DNA of 64,000 nt from Bosea sp. RAC05 (GTDB lineage Bacteria > Pseudomonadota > Alphaproteobacteria > Rhizobiales > Beijerinckiaceae): NCBI RefSeq assembly GCF_001713455.1, contig NZ_CP016464.1:681501-745500 (forward strand), in the 5' to 3' direction. Under the pieces are notes generated by a model. That model made no database searches. It worked only from the letters and a program-made list of their open reading frames with translations, and was not told where the DNA came from. Position 1 is the first letter of the stretch; each line of letters opens with the position of its first letter. This document shows, in pieces, positions 17,855 to 28,480 of this stretch. The position numbers and the translations under genes were made by a program.

Positions 17855-19798
17855 ATGACGCGCACCAAGAACTGGCTTCTGGTCGGCACCATCCTCCCCG
17901 CCATCGCCCTGTCGCAGGCGGGGGGAATGGTCGCCGCAGCCGCCCCCGACCGCTTCCCTGAGTTCGCACAGGCTCAGCCCCCGGCCGACGACCAGCCGGG
18001 CCAGCCGCGCCGCGAGCGTGCGCCGGGCGTGCCGCGGGCCCCGGGCGGCCCTGCCGCTCCCAGGGCGGAAGGCCCCGCCGCGCCGCGCGGGTCTGGCGCG
18101 CCGCCGGCGGCGATCCAGCGGCCGAGCGCCCCGCAGGCGCCCACCGCCGCACCGCCGGCCGCACCCCGTGCCCCGGCACCGGCAGAGCCGCCGCCGCCGC
18201 GTGCCGCGCCCGAACCGCGCCGAGACCCGCCGATGCCGCGCCCGGTCCCCTCGATCACCGCGCCGCAGCCCGCCGCCCGTCCGCTTCCGCCGGTCGATGG
18301 CGCGCCGTCCGTCCGTCCGATACCGCCGCGTCCGCCCGCCGCTGCCCCCGAGCGCCAGCCCCCCGCGGAGCGCTTGGCTCCGACGCAGCGTCCGGCGCCG
18401 CCGGCTGCGGCTCCCACCGACCGCCGGCCCCCGGCTGCAATGCCTGCAACCCCGCCGGCGCCCAAGCCCGCACCGCAGAACCGCGCCGCCCCCTACCCGG
18501 CAGCGCCGGCACCCGCCATCGCGCCCACGGCTCCGACCCCGCCGGTCGTGCCGCTGCCCCGCACGGCGCCGGTCGCCCCGGCCCAGCCTCCGGCGGCTGC
18601 GCCCCAGGCCGCGCCACCTCCCACCGCTGCGCCGCCCGCAATCGCTCCGGCTCCGGCTCCAGCGCCTTCGACCCCTCCGGCTCCGGCTCCGCAGGCTGCT
18701 CCCGCCGCCCCGCCGGCGCCTCCGACCGCGCCACCTCCCGCGCGGCGTGACGGCCAGACCCAGGCCACCCCGCCGGCCGCGCCCGGCGTGCCGGGGCAGC
18801 CGGTCGATCCGCGCCAGGGCCGCCGCGGCGGCATCGGGCTTGGCGGCGCGGCCGCAATCGGGCTGGGCGCCGGCGTCCTCGGCGGCATCATGGCAACGCA
18901 AGGCGCCGAGCGGCTCGACGATGTCCGGGGTCGCCGCGAGGAGCGGCGGGAGGGTGATGTCACCATCATCCGCGAACCCGGCCGCACGATCATCCGTGAC
19001 GACGACCGCACGATCATCCGCCGCGACGAGACGCAGCGCTTCCGCGACCTCGGGCTGGAGGCTCGCACCGAGCGCCGCGGTGACGAGAACCGCACCGTCT
19101 TCGAGCGCGCCGACGGCACGCGGATCGTCACCATCACCGATGAGGAGGGTCGCCTGATCCGGCGCGCCCGGCTCGATCGCGAGGGCAGGGAGGTCGTCAT
19201 CATCGACAACACCCGCCGCGACCGGCCGCGCGATCGCTTCTCCGACGAGATCGTCGTGCTGGAGCGCCCGGCGCTGCGGATTCCGCGCGAGCGCTACATC
19301 GTCGATGCCGATCAGGCCGATGAAAACCTGATCTACGATACGATCGTCGCCCCGCCGCTCGGGCCGATTCCGCGCCGCTACACCCTCGACGAGGTCCGCT
19401 ACTCGCCGGATCTGCGGGCGCAGATGCGCAGCGTCGATATCGACACGGTGACCTTCGCGACCGGGTCCTGGGACGTGGCGCCCGGCCAGGCGCAGCGGCT
19501 GTCGGTCATCGCCGACTCGATCCGCCGCGCGCTTCAGGCCTCTCCCAACGAGGTCTTCCTCGTCGAGGGGCACACCGACGCCGTCGGCTCGGACATCGAC
19601 AATCTCTCGCTGTCGGACCGGCGCGCCCAGTCGGTCGCCGAGATCCTGACGAAGGATTTCGGCGTCCCGCCGGAGAACCTGACGACGCAGGGCTATGGCG
19701 AACAGTATCTCAAGGTCGCCACGCCGGAGGCCGAGCGCCTGAACCGCCGCGTCACGCTGCGGCGGATCACGCCGCTTCTGGCAGGGCAGGGCGGCTGA
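17855..19798 (+). CDS. OmpA-family outer-membrane/peptidoglycan-binding protein with long Pro-rich region
   Basis: 647 aa. Residues 1-40 look like a signal peptide (WLLVGTILPAIALSQAGG). About residues 45-320 are Pro/Ala-rich low-complexity. A glycine-rich segment IGLGGAAAIGLGAGVLGGI follows, then an arginine/acid-rich stretch with three TIIR repeats (VTIIRE, RTIIRD, RTIIRR). The C-terminus is an OmpA domain: VDIDTVTFATGSWDV, VEGHTDAVGSD and LSDRRAQSVAEIL, with the peptidoglycan-binding Asp and Arg. Likely periplasm-spanning, holding the envelope to peptidoglycan. No beta-barrel was recognised, so it differs from classical OmpA. Confidence 0.85.
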   Translation: MTRTKNWLLVGTILPAIALSQAGGMVAAAAPDRFPEFAQAQPPADDQPGQPRRERAPGVPRAPGGPAAPRAEGPAAPRGSGAPPAAIQRPSAPQAPTAAPPAAPRAPAPAEPPPPRAAPEPRRDPPMPRPVPSITAPQPAARPLPPVDGAPSVRPIPPRPPAAAPERQPPAERLAPTQRPAPPAAAPTDRRPPAAMPATPPAPKPAPQNRAAPYPAAPAPAIAPTAPTPPVVPLPRTAPVAPAQPPAAAPQAAPPPTAAPPAIAPAPAPAPSTPPAPAPQAAPAAPPAPPTAPPPARRDGQTQATPPAAPGVPGQPVDPRQGRRGGIGLGGAAAIGLGAGVLGGIMATQGAERLDDVRGRREERREGDVTIIREPGRTIIRDDDRTIIRRDETQRFRDLGLEARTERRGDENRTVFERADGTRIVTITDEEGRLIRRARLDREGREVVIIDNTRRDRPRDRFSDEIVVLERPALRIPRERYIVDADQADENLIYDTIVAPPLGPIPRRYTLDEVRYSPDLRAQMRSVDIDTVTFATGSWDVAPGQAQRLSVIADSIRRALQASPNEVFLVEGHTDAVGSDIDNLSLSDRRAQSVAEILTKDFGVPPENLTTQGYGEQYLKVATPEAERLNRRVTLRRITPLLAGQGG

Positions 19799-19934
19799 CC
19801 GGGCCAGCCCTCACGCGCGATACGGAGGTCCGCCGCGAGGCGGCCTTCCTGAAGGGCACACCCCGCTTTCACGGCATCGCGTTCACGAAGGCTCAACGTC
19901 CCGCGCCTATCACCGGAGCAAGGGAGGATCCCCC

Positions 19935-20132
19935 ATGAGTGACTCCATGGCCATCGCGCAGACCTTTGCCGCGACGCAGGCGACCGCCACGCAGCAGGCG
20001 CTGCAGACCATCATGCTGAGCCAGCAGGCTCAGGCTGATCAGAGCGTCGTCGCCCTGCTCCAGCAGAGCGCCGAGCAGATGCAGGCGGTTCTTCCCGCAG
20101 GACAGGGCCAGTCCGTCGACATCACCGCCTGA
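19935..20132 (+). CDS. Small Gln/Ala-rich protein, YjfB-type putative motility protein
   Basis: 65 aa with GGAGG upstream (in AAGGGAGGATCC before the ATG). Starts MSDSMAIAQTFAATQAT and is rich in Gln, Ala and Ser; predicted mostly helical; no membrane segment or signal. Length and the N-terminal alternating pattern resemble the short YjfB family of putative motility proteins. The function of that family is poorly known. It stands alone between the OmpA-like gene and the TPP riboswitch. Confidence 0.6.
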   Translation: MSDSMAIAQTFAATQATATQQALQTIMLSQQAQADQSVVALLQQSAEQMQAVLPAGQGQSVDITA

Positions 20133-20173
20133 GCCGGTTGCGCATCGCCGCCCACCCGCCTAACCTCGATCCC

Positions 20174-20265
<92 letters not shown>

Positions 20266-20318
20266 GGCGCATGCCCGCATTGCGACCGCATCACAGCGCT
20301 TGAACCGCTTTCGACGCC

Positions 20319-22207
<1,889 letters not shown>

Positions 22208-22297
22208 GACCCACGGTCCCCAAGCCGGCCGCCTGAGGGAAGGGGGTGCTCGCCGCCCCCTTCCGGAACGGCTGCGAATCCCGCACAATCGAAGGCG

Positions 22298-23038
22298 ATG
22301 CGGCTCTCCCTCTTCAAGCGCAAGCCCGATCCGGAGCAGATCGAGGTCTCCCATGCCGGGGTTCTGTATCCCGTGCAGATCAAGCGGCGGGCGAGCGCGC
22401 GGCGGATGACGCTGCGCGTCTCGCAGGCCAGCGGCGAGATCACGCTGACCCTGCCGGAGCGGGCCGATTTCGCGGCGGGCCGGCTCTTCGCGGACAATCA
22501 TGGCGGCTGGATCGCGGCCCGCCTCGCCAAGCGCCCTCAGCTCATTCCCTTCGAGCCGGGCCAGACGATCCCTGTCCGCGGCACGCCCCACCGCATCGTC
22601 CATTGGAGCAAGGCGCGCGGGCTGACCCGCGCCACGACCGACCAGGACGGCGCGCCGATCCTCGCGGTCGCCGGCGAGAGCGCCCATGTGCCGCGCCGGA
22701 TCAAGGATTTCCTGCGCCGTGCCGCGCTGGAGGATCTCGAGGCGGCGGTCGCCCGCCACACCGCCGCGCTCGGGATCCCCGCCCGCCGGATCACCATCCG
22801 CGACACGACCAGTCGCTGGGGCTCCTGCTCCTCGCAGGGGCACCTCAATTTCTCCTGGCGGCTCATCCTGGCCCCGCCGCTGGTGCTGGACTACCTCGCC
22901 GCCCATGAGGTCGCCCATCTCAAGGAGATGAACCACTCGCACCGCTTCTGGGCGCTGACCCACAAGCTCTGCCCGCGCACGGAGGAGGCCGAGGCCTGGC
23001 TCAAGCGCCATGGCGCGGGGCTGCATGCCTATGGGTGA
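22298..23038 (+). CDS. YgjP/M48-type metallopeptidase (DUF45)
   Basis: 246 aa. The zinc site HEVAHLKEMNHSHRFW (HExxH plus a downstream His) and the preceding TTSRWGSCSSQGHLNFSWRL are the hallmarks of the YgjP-like family. The N-terminus RRASARRMTLRV is the usual lead-in. Cytoplasmic (no signal or membrane segment). Substrate unknown; the family is often near housekeeping genes. It follows thiC by 90 bp without a clear terminator. Confidence 0.88.
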   Translation: MRLSLFKRKPDPEQIEVSHAGVLYPVQIKRRASARRMTLRVSQASGEITLTLPERADFAAGRLFADNHGGWIAARLAKRPQLIPFEPGQTIPVRGTPHRIVHWSKARGLTRATTDQDGAPILAVAGESAHVPRRIKDFLRRAALEDLEAAVARHTAALGIPARRITIRDTTSRWGSCSSQGHLNFSWRLILAPPLVLDYLAAHEVAHLKEMNHSHRFWALTHKLCPRTEEAEAWLKRHGAGLHAYG

Positions 23039-23095
23039 ACTCGACAGCCCTTGGCGCGAAGCCTAGAGGAATGCGCCTTAATCCTCGGGCAAACC

Positions 23096-23205
23096 CGTCA
23101 TCCTGGACAAGCGGCGAAGCCGCGCAGATCCGGGATTCATCATAGGGTCGTGACGGCGCCCCATGATGGATCCCGGCACTCCGCTTCGCTTCGGCCAGGA
23201 TGACG
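23096..23205. repeat. Long palindromic intergenic repeat, family C
   Basis: Outer arms CGTCATCCTGG (23096-23106) and CCAGGATGACG (23195-23205), with inner complementary stretches around GATCCGGGATTCATCAT and ATGATGGATCCCGG. Lies between the metallopeptidase gene and the efflux gene. Confidence 0.75.
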
Positions 23206-23230
23206 AGGTGGTTTCGAGCCAGGACGAGCC

Positions 23231-24436
23231 GTGACCCGCATGACACTCCGCCCCGACACGCTGGCGATGACCGCCGTTCTCGCCATGCTGACGGCGCTGG
23301 GCCCGCTCTCGACCGACTTCTACCTGCCCTCGCTGCCCGACATCGTCCGCGTCATGGAGACCGACGTCGCCGGGGCGCAGGCGACGCTCTCGGCCTTCCT
23401 GTTCGGCTTCGCGGGCGGGCAGATTCTCTGGGGGCCGCTCTCCGACCGGCTCGGCCGCCGCCCGGTCCTGCTGACGGGGCTCGCCCTGTTCACGCTCGCG
23501 ACTCTGGCCTGCGCGCTGGCGCCCTCGATCGAGGCGCTGACGGTGGCCCGCGCCGTCCAGGCGCTCGGTGCGTCGGGACCGATCGTGCTCGGCCGCGCCA
23601 TGGTGCGCGATCTCTATGAAGGGCCGCGGGCCGGCCGCGAACTCGCCCGCATGGGCATGATCATGGGGCTGGTGCCGGCGGTCGCGCCCGTGCTGGGCGG
23701 CGTGCTCCAGCAGGCCTTCGGCTGGCGCTCGACCTTTGTCGCCTCGCTCGCCTTCGCGGCTGTTCTCGCCGCGGTGGTCGGCTTCCTCCTGCCGGAGACC
23801 CTGCGGACCCGCTCGCGCGAGCCCCTGTCGCTGCTCGCCATCATCCGCGGCTTCGGCACGCTGCTGCAGAACCGCGCCTATCGCGTCTATGTCGCGCTGA
23901 CGGCGCTGGCCTATGGCGGGCTCTTCGCCTTCATCTCGGGCTCGTCCTTCGTGCTGATCGGCATCCACGGCCTGACGCCGGCGCAATACGGCCTGTCCTT
24001 CGGCTTCGGCGTGCTCGGCTTCATCCTCGGCACCATCCTGGCCCAGCGCCTGGTCGGGCGCCGCGGCATGGACGGCGTCATCGCGCTCGGCGTCGTCTGC
24101 CTGGCCGCCGGCGGGCTCGCCATGCTGCTCTGCGTGCTCACCGGCTTCGCCGGACCCTTCGGCGTCATCGTGCCGATGGCGCTCTATGCCTGCGGCGTCG
24201 GGCTGACCATGCCGCAGGCCCAGGCCTCGGCGATGATGCCCTTTCCGGACCGGGCGGGCGCCGCCTCCTCCTTCACCGGGCTCTGCCAGATGCTGTTTTC
24301 GGCCTGCGTCGGGCTGCTCGTCGGCCACGCGCTGAAGAGCGGCGCGCTGCCGCTGCCGCTGGTGATGTCGGCGATCGGCGTCGCCGCGCTGGTGCTGTTC
24401 AGGGCGAGTGCGGCGATCCGCGCCGCCAAGGCCTGA
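23231..24436 (+). CDS. Bcr/CflA-family MFS multidrug efflux transporter
   Basis: 401 aa, about 12 hydrophobic segments. DFYLPSLPDI in the first helix and GPLSDRLGRRPVLLTGLALF (loop 2-3, the MFS signature) are typical of Bcr/CflA drug exporters. Proton-driven efflux across the inner membrane; substrate cannot be told from sequence. An in-frame ATG four codons downstream of the GTG start is the other choice. It ends 4 bp before the convergent PBP1A gene. Confidence 0.9.
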   Translation: MTRMTLRPDTLAMTAVLAMLTALGPLSTDFYLPSLPDIVRVMETDVAGAQATLSAFLFGFAGGQILWGPLSDRLGRRPVLLTGLALFTLATLACALAPSIEALTVARAVQALGASGPIVLGRAMVRDLYEGPRAGRELARMGMIMGLVPAVAPVLGGVLQQAFGWRSTFVASLAFAAVLAAVVGFLLPETLRTRSREPLSLLAIIRGFGTLLQNRAYRVYVALTALAYGGLFAFISGSSFVLIGIHGLTPAQYGLSFGFGVLGFILGTILAQRLVGRRGMDGVIALGVVCLAAGGLAMLLCVLTGFAGPFGVIVPMALYACGVGLTMPQAQASAMMPFPDRAGAASSFTGLCQMLFSACVGLLVGHALKSGALPLPLVMSAIGVAALVLFRASAAIRAAKA

Positions 24437-24440
24437 CGGC

Positions 24441-26585
24441 TCAGCCGCCGAAGAGCCGCTCCAGGAAGTTCTTCTCCCGCGGCGCCGGCGGCACCCAGGC
24501 GCGGTCGCTGTCGGTGGTCTGCGTAGTGGGCGCACGCGTGCTGGCGACCGGCGCCCCGCCGTCGAAGATCGAGCGCGGCGTGCCCTGCCAGAGGCCACCG
24601 GGCAATGGGGTCGGCTGCAGCCCGGCATGGGCCGCCTTCATGTATTTGCCCCAGATCTCGGCGGGAAGCCCGCTGCCGGCGACGCGCTTCATCGCGCTGT
24701 TGTCGTCATTGCCGAGCCAGACCGAGGTTACGAGCCTCGCCGTGTAGCCGACGAACCAGGCGTCGCGGAAATCCTGCGTGGTGCCGGACTTGCCGCCCAC
24801 CTCCCAGCCGGGGATGTTGGCCTTGGCGCCTGTGCCGCTGACCATCACCTGATGCAGCATGGCGTTCATCATCGACAGGGTCTGGGGCTGGATCACCGGG
24901 CCGAAGCTCGTCGCCGCCCGCGCATAGATCACCTTGCCGGCGGAGGACTTCACCTCCCGGATGACATAGGGCAGCACGCTCTGGCCGCCATTGGCGAAGG
25001 TCGCATAGGCCGCCGTCAGCTCGACCGGCGTTACCTCCGAGGTGCCAAGCGCCAGCGAGAGATTGGGCTGCATCGCCGAATTGATGCCGAGGCGCTGGGC
25101 GGTCCGGATGACCTCGCGCGGCGTCACCTCGTTGATCAGCCGCGCGGCGATCGTGTTCAGCGAATGCGCCAGCGCGGTCTGGAGCGTGACCGGGCCGCGA
25201 TAGCTGCGCGAATAGTTCTCCGGCTCCCAGCCCTTGAAGGAGACCGGGCTGTCGTCGCGGATCGTGTCGGGCGTCAGGCCCTTTTCCAGCGCCGCGAGAT
25301 AGACGAAGGGCTTGAAGGCCGAGCCCGGCTGGCGCTTGGCCGCGGTGGCGCGATTGAACTGGCTCTTGGTGTAGTCGCGCCCGCCGATCAGGGCGCGGAT
25401 GCCGCCGTCGCTCGCCATCGAGACGACGGCGCCCTGGCTCACGCCCTGCTTGGCGCCCTGCGCCGCCAGCGCCTCGACCAGGATCGTCTCGGCCGAGGCC
25501 TGCAGCTTGGTGTCGATCGTCGTCAGCACGGTGACATCGCCCTCGACCGCGCCGATGAAGTCGTCGAGCACGTCCATCACATAGTCGGCGGCATAGTTCA
25601 CCGAGCCCGCGCCGATGCGCTCGGCGGCTTCAGCCGGGGCGACGAGGGCCGTCTTGGCGGCGTTCTGCGAGATCAGCCCCTGGTCGGCCATCGCGGCGAT
25701 GACGAGCTGGGCGCGCTTCTCGGCGGCTTCCGGGTTGCGGTTGGGGGCCAGACGCGAGGGCGCCTGCACGAGGCCCGCCAGCATCGCGGCCTCCGCGATC
25801 GTCACCGAACGCGCCGATTTGTTGAAATAGCGCTGCGCCGCGGCCTCGACGCCATAGGCGCCCGAGCCGAAATAGACGCGGTTGAGGTAGAGTTCGAGGA
25901 TCTGGTCCTTGCTGTAGGTCCGCTCCAGCCAGAGCGCCAGGATCGCCTCCTGGATCTTGCGCGCGGCCGTGCGCTCCTGCGTCAGGAACAGGTTCTTGGC
26001 GAGCTGCTGGGTCAGCGTCGAGCCGCCCTGCACCCCGCCGGCGCGGCGCAGATTGTTGACCAGAGCGCGGCCAAGACCGATCGGGTCGATGCCGAAATGA
26101 TCGTAGAAGCGCCGGTCCTCGATCGCCACGAAAGCCTTGGGCAGATAGGGCGGCACCTCGCCGATGGTGATGGTGCGCCCGCCGGTCTCGCCGCGATTGG
26201 CCAGCAGCGAGCCGTCTGCGGCCAGGATCGCGATGTTGGGCGGCCGCTTCGGCACGGTGAGCTGGTTGATCGGCGGCAGCTGCGCCGCGTGATAGGCGAC
26301 GAGCCCGCCCAGCCCGATCGCGCACCAGAGTCCGAGCACCAGCGTCCAGTAGAACAGTCCACCGAGGAAGGAGCGGCCGCGGCGTCCGCGCCGCCGGCCG
26401 CCACCGCCGCCGCTGCGCTTGTCGCGTCGCGGCGGCTGGCGCGCCTCGTGGCGCGGCGGGGCGCGGTGGCCGCGGGAGGGGCGATCGTCGTCGGAGAGGC
26501 GCATGTCGAAATCGTCGCGGCTTTCGCCCCGTCCTGTCCCGAAGGAGGGCTCGCGCCGCTCGGCCCGTTTCGTCCGGTCGTTCAT
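24441..26585 (-). CDS. PBP1A-family bifunctional penicillin-binding protein
   Basis: 714 aa. Basic, Arg/Gly-rich cytoplasmic tail (residues 1-70), one membrane helix, then the glycosyltransferase domain GT51 (AIEDRRFYDHFGID with catalytic Glu, GGSTLTQQLAKNLFL, KIQEAILALWLE) and the transpeptidase domain (SAFK in PGSAFKPFVYL, SLN, KSGTT). Polymerises and cross-links peptidoglycan in the periplasm. A TTAA-N7-TTAA CtrA-type box lies 76-90 bp upstream of the start, which suggests cell-cycle control. Confidence 0.93.
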   Translation of the reverse strand: MNDRTKRAERREPSFGTGRGESRDDFDMRLSDDDRPSRGHRAPPRHEARQPPRRDKRSGGGGGRRRGRRGRSFLGGLFYWTLVLGLWCAIGLGGLVAYHAAQLPPINQLTVPKRPPNIAILAADGSLLANRGETGGRTITIGEVPPYLPKAFVAIEDRRFYDHFGIDPIGLGRALVNNLRRAGGVQGGSTLTQQLAKNLFLTQERTAARKIQEAILALWLERTYSKDQILELYLNRVYFGSGAYGVEAAAQRYFNKSARSVTIAEAAMLAGLVQAPSRLAPNRNPEAAEKRAQLVIAAMADQGLISQNAAKTALVAPAEAAERIGAGSVNYAADYVMDVLDDFIGAVEGDVTVLTTIDTKLQASAETILVEALAAQGAKQGVSQGAVVSMASDGGIRALIGGRDYTKSQFNRATAAKRQPGSAFKPFVYLAALEKGLTPDTIRDDSPVSFKGWEPENYSRSYRGPVTLQTALAHSLNTIAARLINEVTPREVIRTAQRLGINSAMQPNLSLALGTSEVTPVELTAAYATFANGGQSVLPYVIREVKSSAGKVIYARAATSFGPVIQPQTLSMMNAMLHQVMVSGTGAKANIPGWEVGGKSGTTQDFRDAWFVGYTARLVTSVWLGNDDNSAMKRVAGSGLPAEIWGKYMKAAHAGLQPTPLPGGLWQGTPRSIFDGGAPVASTRAPTTQTTDSDRAWVPPAPREKNFLERLFGG

Positions 26586-26887
26586 CCTGCCCTGTCACGC
26601 CGAAGGCCGCCGGAGGTCACGGCCGGCCGGATGCCCACACAAGAGTTAAACATGGCGCTTTTAAGGGGTGGTTAAGCCTGCAGAGCCTTCCAGTCAGGGT
26701 TTGCGTCGCGGGAACGTGAAGATATTGCGCGGATGCAAGACCCACCTGGCGACCGCGGCGCCTTGCGGACCCTGCGACAATCCGTCATCACCGCTCGAAA
26801 AATCGACGGGAATGGAAATGCCCGGGCAATCCACCGAGCTGCGGACGGCCCGTCCCACCTGAGATCCCGTACTGGAAAGAGAAACCC
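26586..26887. other. Divergent intergenic region before PBP1A and doxX
   Basis: 302 bp without a convincing gene. The only structure seen is a CtrA-like box at 26661-26675 and the DoxX Shine-Dalgarno (AAAGAGAAA, weak). Confidence 0.6.
26661..26675. promoter_or_regulatory. CtrA-type box upstream of PBP1A
   Basis: TTAA-GGGGTGG-TTAA, an exact TTAA-N7-TTAA match to the alphaproteobacterial CtrA consensus; the complementary strand reads TTAACC at one half. It is the AT-rich part of an otherwise GC-rich gap. Binding is inferred. Confidence 0.55.
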
Positions 26888-27289
26888 ATGCCTTCCCTCG
26901 ATTCCGTCAAGCGCTTCGACCCCTACTTCCTTGCATTGCTGCGGATATTCACCGCGCTCAGCTTCATCTCCCACGGCACGCAGAAGCTCCTCGCCTTCCC
27001 GGCTGCGCCCTCCTGGGGCATGCCGGCCGCCTTCTCGCTGCCCTGGATCGCGGGCGTGCTGGAGATCGTCGGCGGCGCGCTGGTTCTCGTCGGCTTCCTC
27101 ACCCGTCCGGCCGCCTTCGTGCTGTCGGGCCTGATGGCCGTGGCCTACTGGATGGCCCATGGCTCGAAGGGCTTCTATCCGATCCTGAACGGCGGCGAGG
27201 CTGCCATGCTGTTCTGCTTCATCTTCCTCTACCTCTTCGCCGCCGGCCCGGGCGCCTTCAGCGTCGACGGCCTGCGTCGCCGCGCCTGA
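26888..27289 (+). CDS. DoxX-family membrane protein
   Basis: 133 aa with about four membrane segments. FISHGTQKLLAF and GGALVLVGFLTRPAAF and the C-terminal YLFAAGPGAFSVD match the DoxX family, quinone- or redox-linked inner-membrane proteins. Monocistronic: a strong bidirectional terminator follows. Confidence 0.88.
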   Translation: MPSLDSVKRFDPYFLALLRIFTALSFISHGTQKLLAFPAAPSWGMPAAFSLPWIAGVLEIVGGALVLVGFLTRPAAFVLSGLMAVAYWMAHGSKGFYPILNGGEAAMLFCFIFLYLFAAGPGAFSVDGLRRRA

Positions 27290-27317
27290 CAGGCCGAGCG
27301 GGGCATGGCCCCATGAG

Positions 27318-27352
27318 AAAGGCCCGCCATCCGGAAGGATGGCGGGCCTTTT
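27318..27352. terminator. Bidirectional Rho-independent terminator between doxX and trxA
   Basis: AAAGGCCCGCCATCC, loop GGAA, then GGATGGCGGGCCTTTT: 15-bp arms with A-run on the left and T-run on the right, so it can stop transcription from both convergent genes. Confidence 0.9.
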
Positions 27353-27373
27353 GTCTTTGCAGTGGAACGCAGA

Positions 27374-27694
27374 TCAGACCGCGCCGGCGATCCAGCGCGA
27401 GAGGTCGCTCTTGGGCGCGGCGCCGACCTTCTGGGAGGCCAGCTTGCCGTCCTTGAACAGCATCAGGGTCGGGATCGAGCGGATGCCGAACTGGGCGGGG
27501 ATCGCCTGGTTCTCGTCGACATTCATCTTCACGATCTTGACCTTGCCGTCCATTTCGCCGGCGATCTCCTCGAGTGCCGGGCCGATCATGCGGCAGGGGC
27601 CGCACCACTCGGCCCAGAAATCGACGACGACCGGCTCGGTCGACTTGAGGACGTCCGCCTCGAAGCTCGCATCGGTGACTTTGCTCGTAGCCAT
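27374..27694 (-). CDS. trxA: Thioredoxin
   Basis: 106 aa with active site [13 protein letters not shown], followed by [14 protein letters not shown] with the cis-Pro. Cytoplasmic disulfide reductase. Its upstream neighbour is separated by 129 bp and it ends at the shared terminator, so it is probably monocistronic. Standard length. Confidence 0.97.
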   Translation of the reverse strand: MATSKVTDASFEADVLKSTEPVVVDFWAEWCGPCRMIGPALEEIAGEMDGKVKIVKMNVDENQAIPAQFGIRSIPTLMLFKDGKLASQKVGAAPKSDLSRWIAGAV

Positions 27695-27823
27695 GGGCGT
27701 TTCGCCTTTTCAGAGAGGGGTGGCGGGAGCGCCGCCTTCGTTGGGCAAGCTAGGAACGCGCCCCCGCGGGGTCAAGGCGCTGCCGCTGCGGGGGCGGCCC
27801 TGTCCACGGGTCATGGCGCAGCA

Positions 27824-28480
27824 TCAGGTGCCGCCCGAGACGAGGCTCGCCCCGACATTGATGGCGAGCGCCAGGATGCTGGTGTTGAAGACGAAGGCCA
27901 GGATCGAGTGCACCAGAACGAGCCCGCGCGCAGCCCGCGTCGTCACGGCGACGTCGGAGGTCTGCGAGGTGCAGCCGATCGTGTAGGCGAAATACAGGAA
28001 ATCGACGTAATCCGGGTCGCGCTCGCCCGGAAAGTCGAGGCAGGGCCCGTCCTCGCCGGCGTAGTAGGTACCGGCATAGTGCAGCGTGAAGAAGGCGTGC
28101 AGCAGGGTCCAGGAGCACAGGATCGTGATGCCGCCGAGCGCCAGATGGAGCCCGCGCTCGCCCGGTGGCAGGCCGCCGAGGCCCGACAGTTGCATGCCGA
28201 TCGCCGCGATGCTGGCGGTGGCGGCGAGGCAGGCGATGACGAGGATCGCGAGCCCGCCCTCGTCCTGCCGGGCGGCGCGGGCGCGAATCTCGGGGACGCT
28301 CTCGTTCAGCATCGTTGCCGCGATCATGGCGAGGTAGAGCACAGCCCCCGCATCCCAGGCGACCAGCAGCCGCGTCGTCCAGCTCCAGCCCGACGGCAGC
28401 GCCAGCGCGAGCCCGGCCATGGCCGCGAGCGCCAGAAACAGGCGCGGGCGGACGCGCAGGGGGCGCGGGACCAGTCTCAT
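27824..28480 (-). CDS. DUF1345 membrane protein
   Basis: 218 aa, about five membrane helices. The block DFLYFAYTIGCTSQTSDVAV followed by VLVHSILAFVFNT is the recognisable DUF1345 core, and is somewhat like a channel pore region. Function unknown. Its ATG overlaps the addA stop by 4 bp, so it is the last gene of the divL-tsaE-murU-addBA operon. Confidence 0.85.
   Translation of the reverse strand: MRLVPRPLRVRPRLFLALAAMAGLALALPSGWSWTTRLLVAWDAGAVLYLAMIAATMLNESVPEIRARAARQDEGGLAILVIACLAATASIAAIGMQLSGLGGLPPGERGLHLALGGITILCSWTLLHAFFTLHYAGTYYAGEDGPCLDFPGERDPDYVDFLYFAYTIGCTSQTSDVAVTTRAARGLVLVHSILAFVFNTSILALAINVGASLVSGGT

Noticed and set aside
24408..26675. Open frame opposite PBP1A
   Set aside because: Antisense of the well-supported PBP1A gene, with no recognisable motif.
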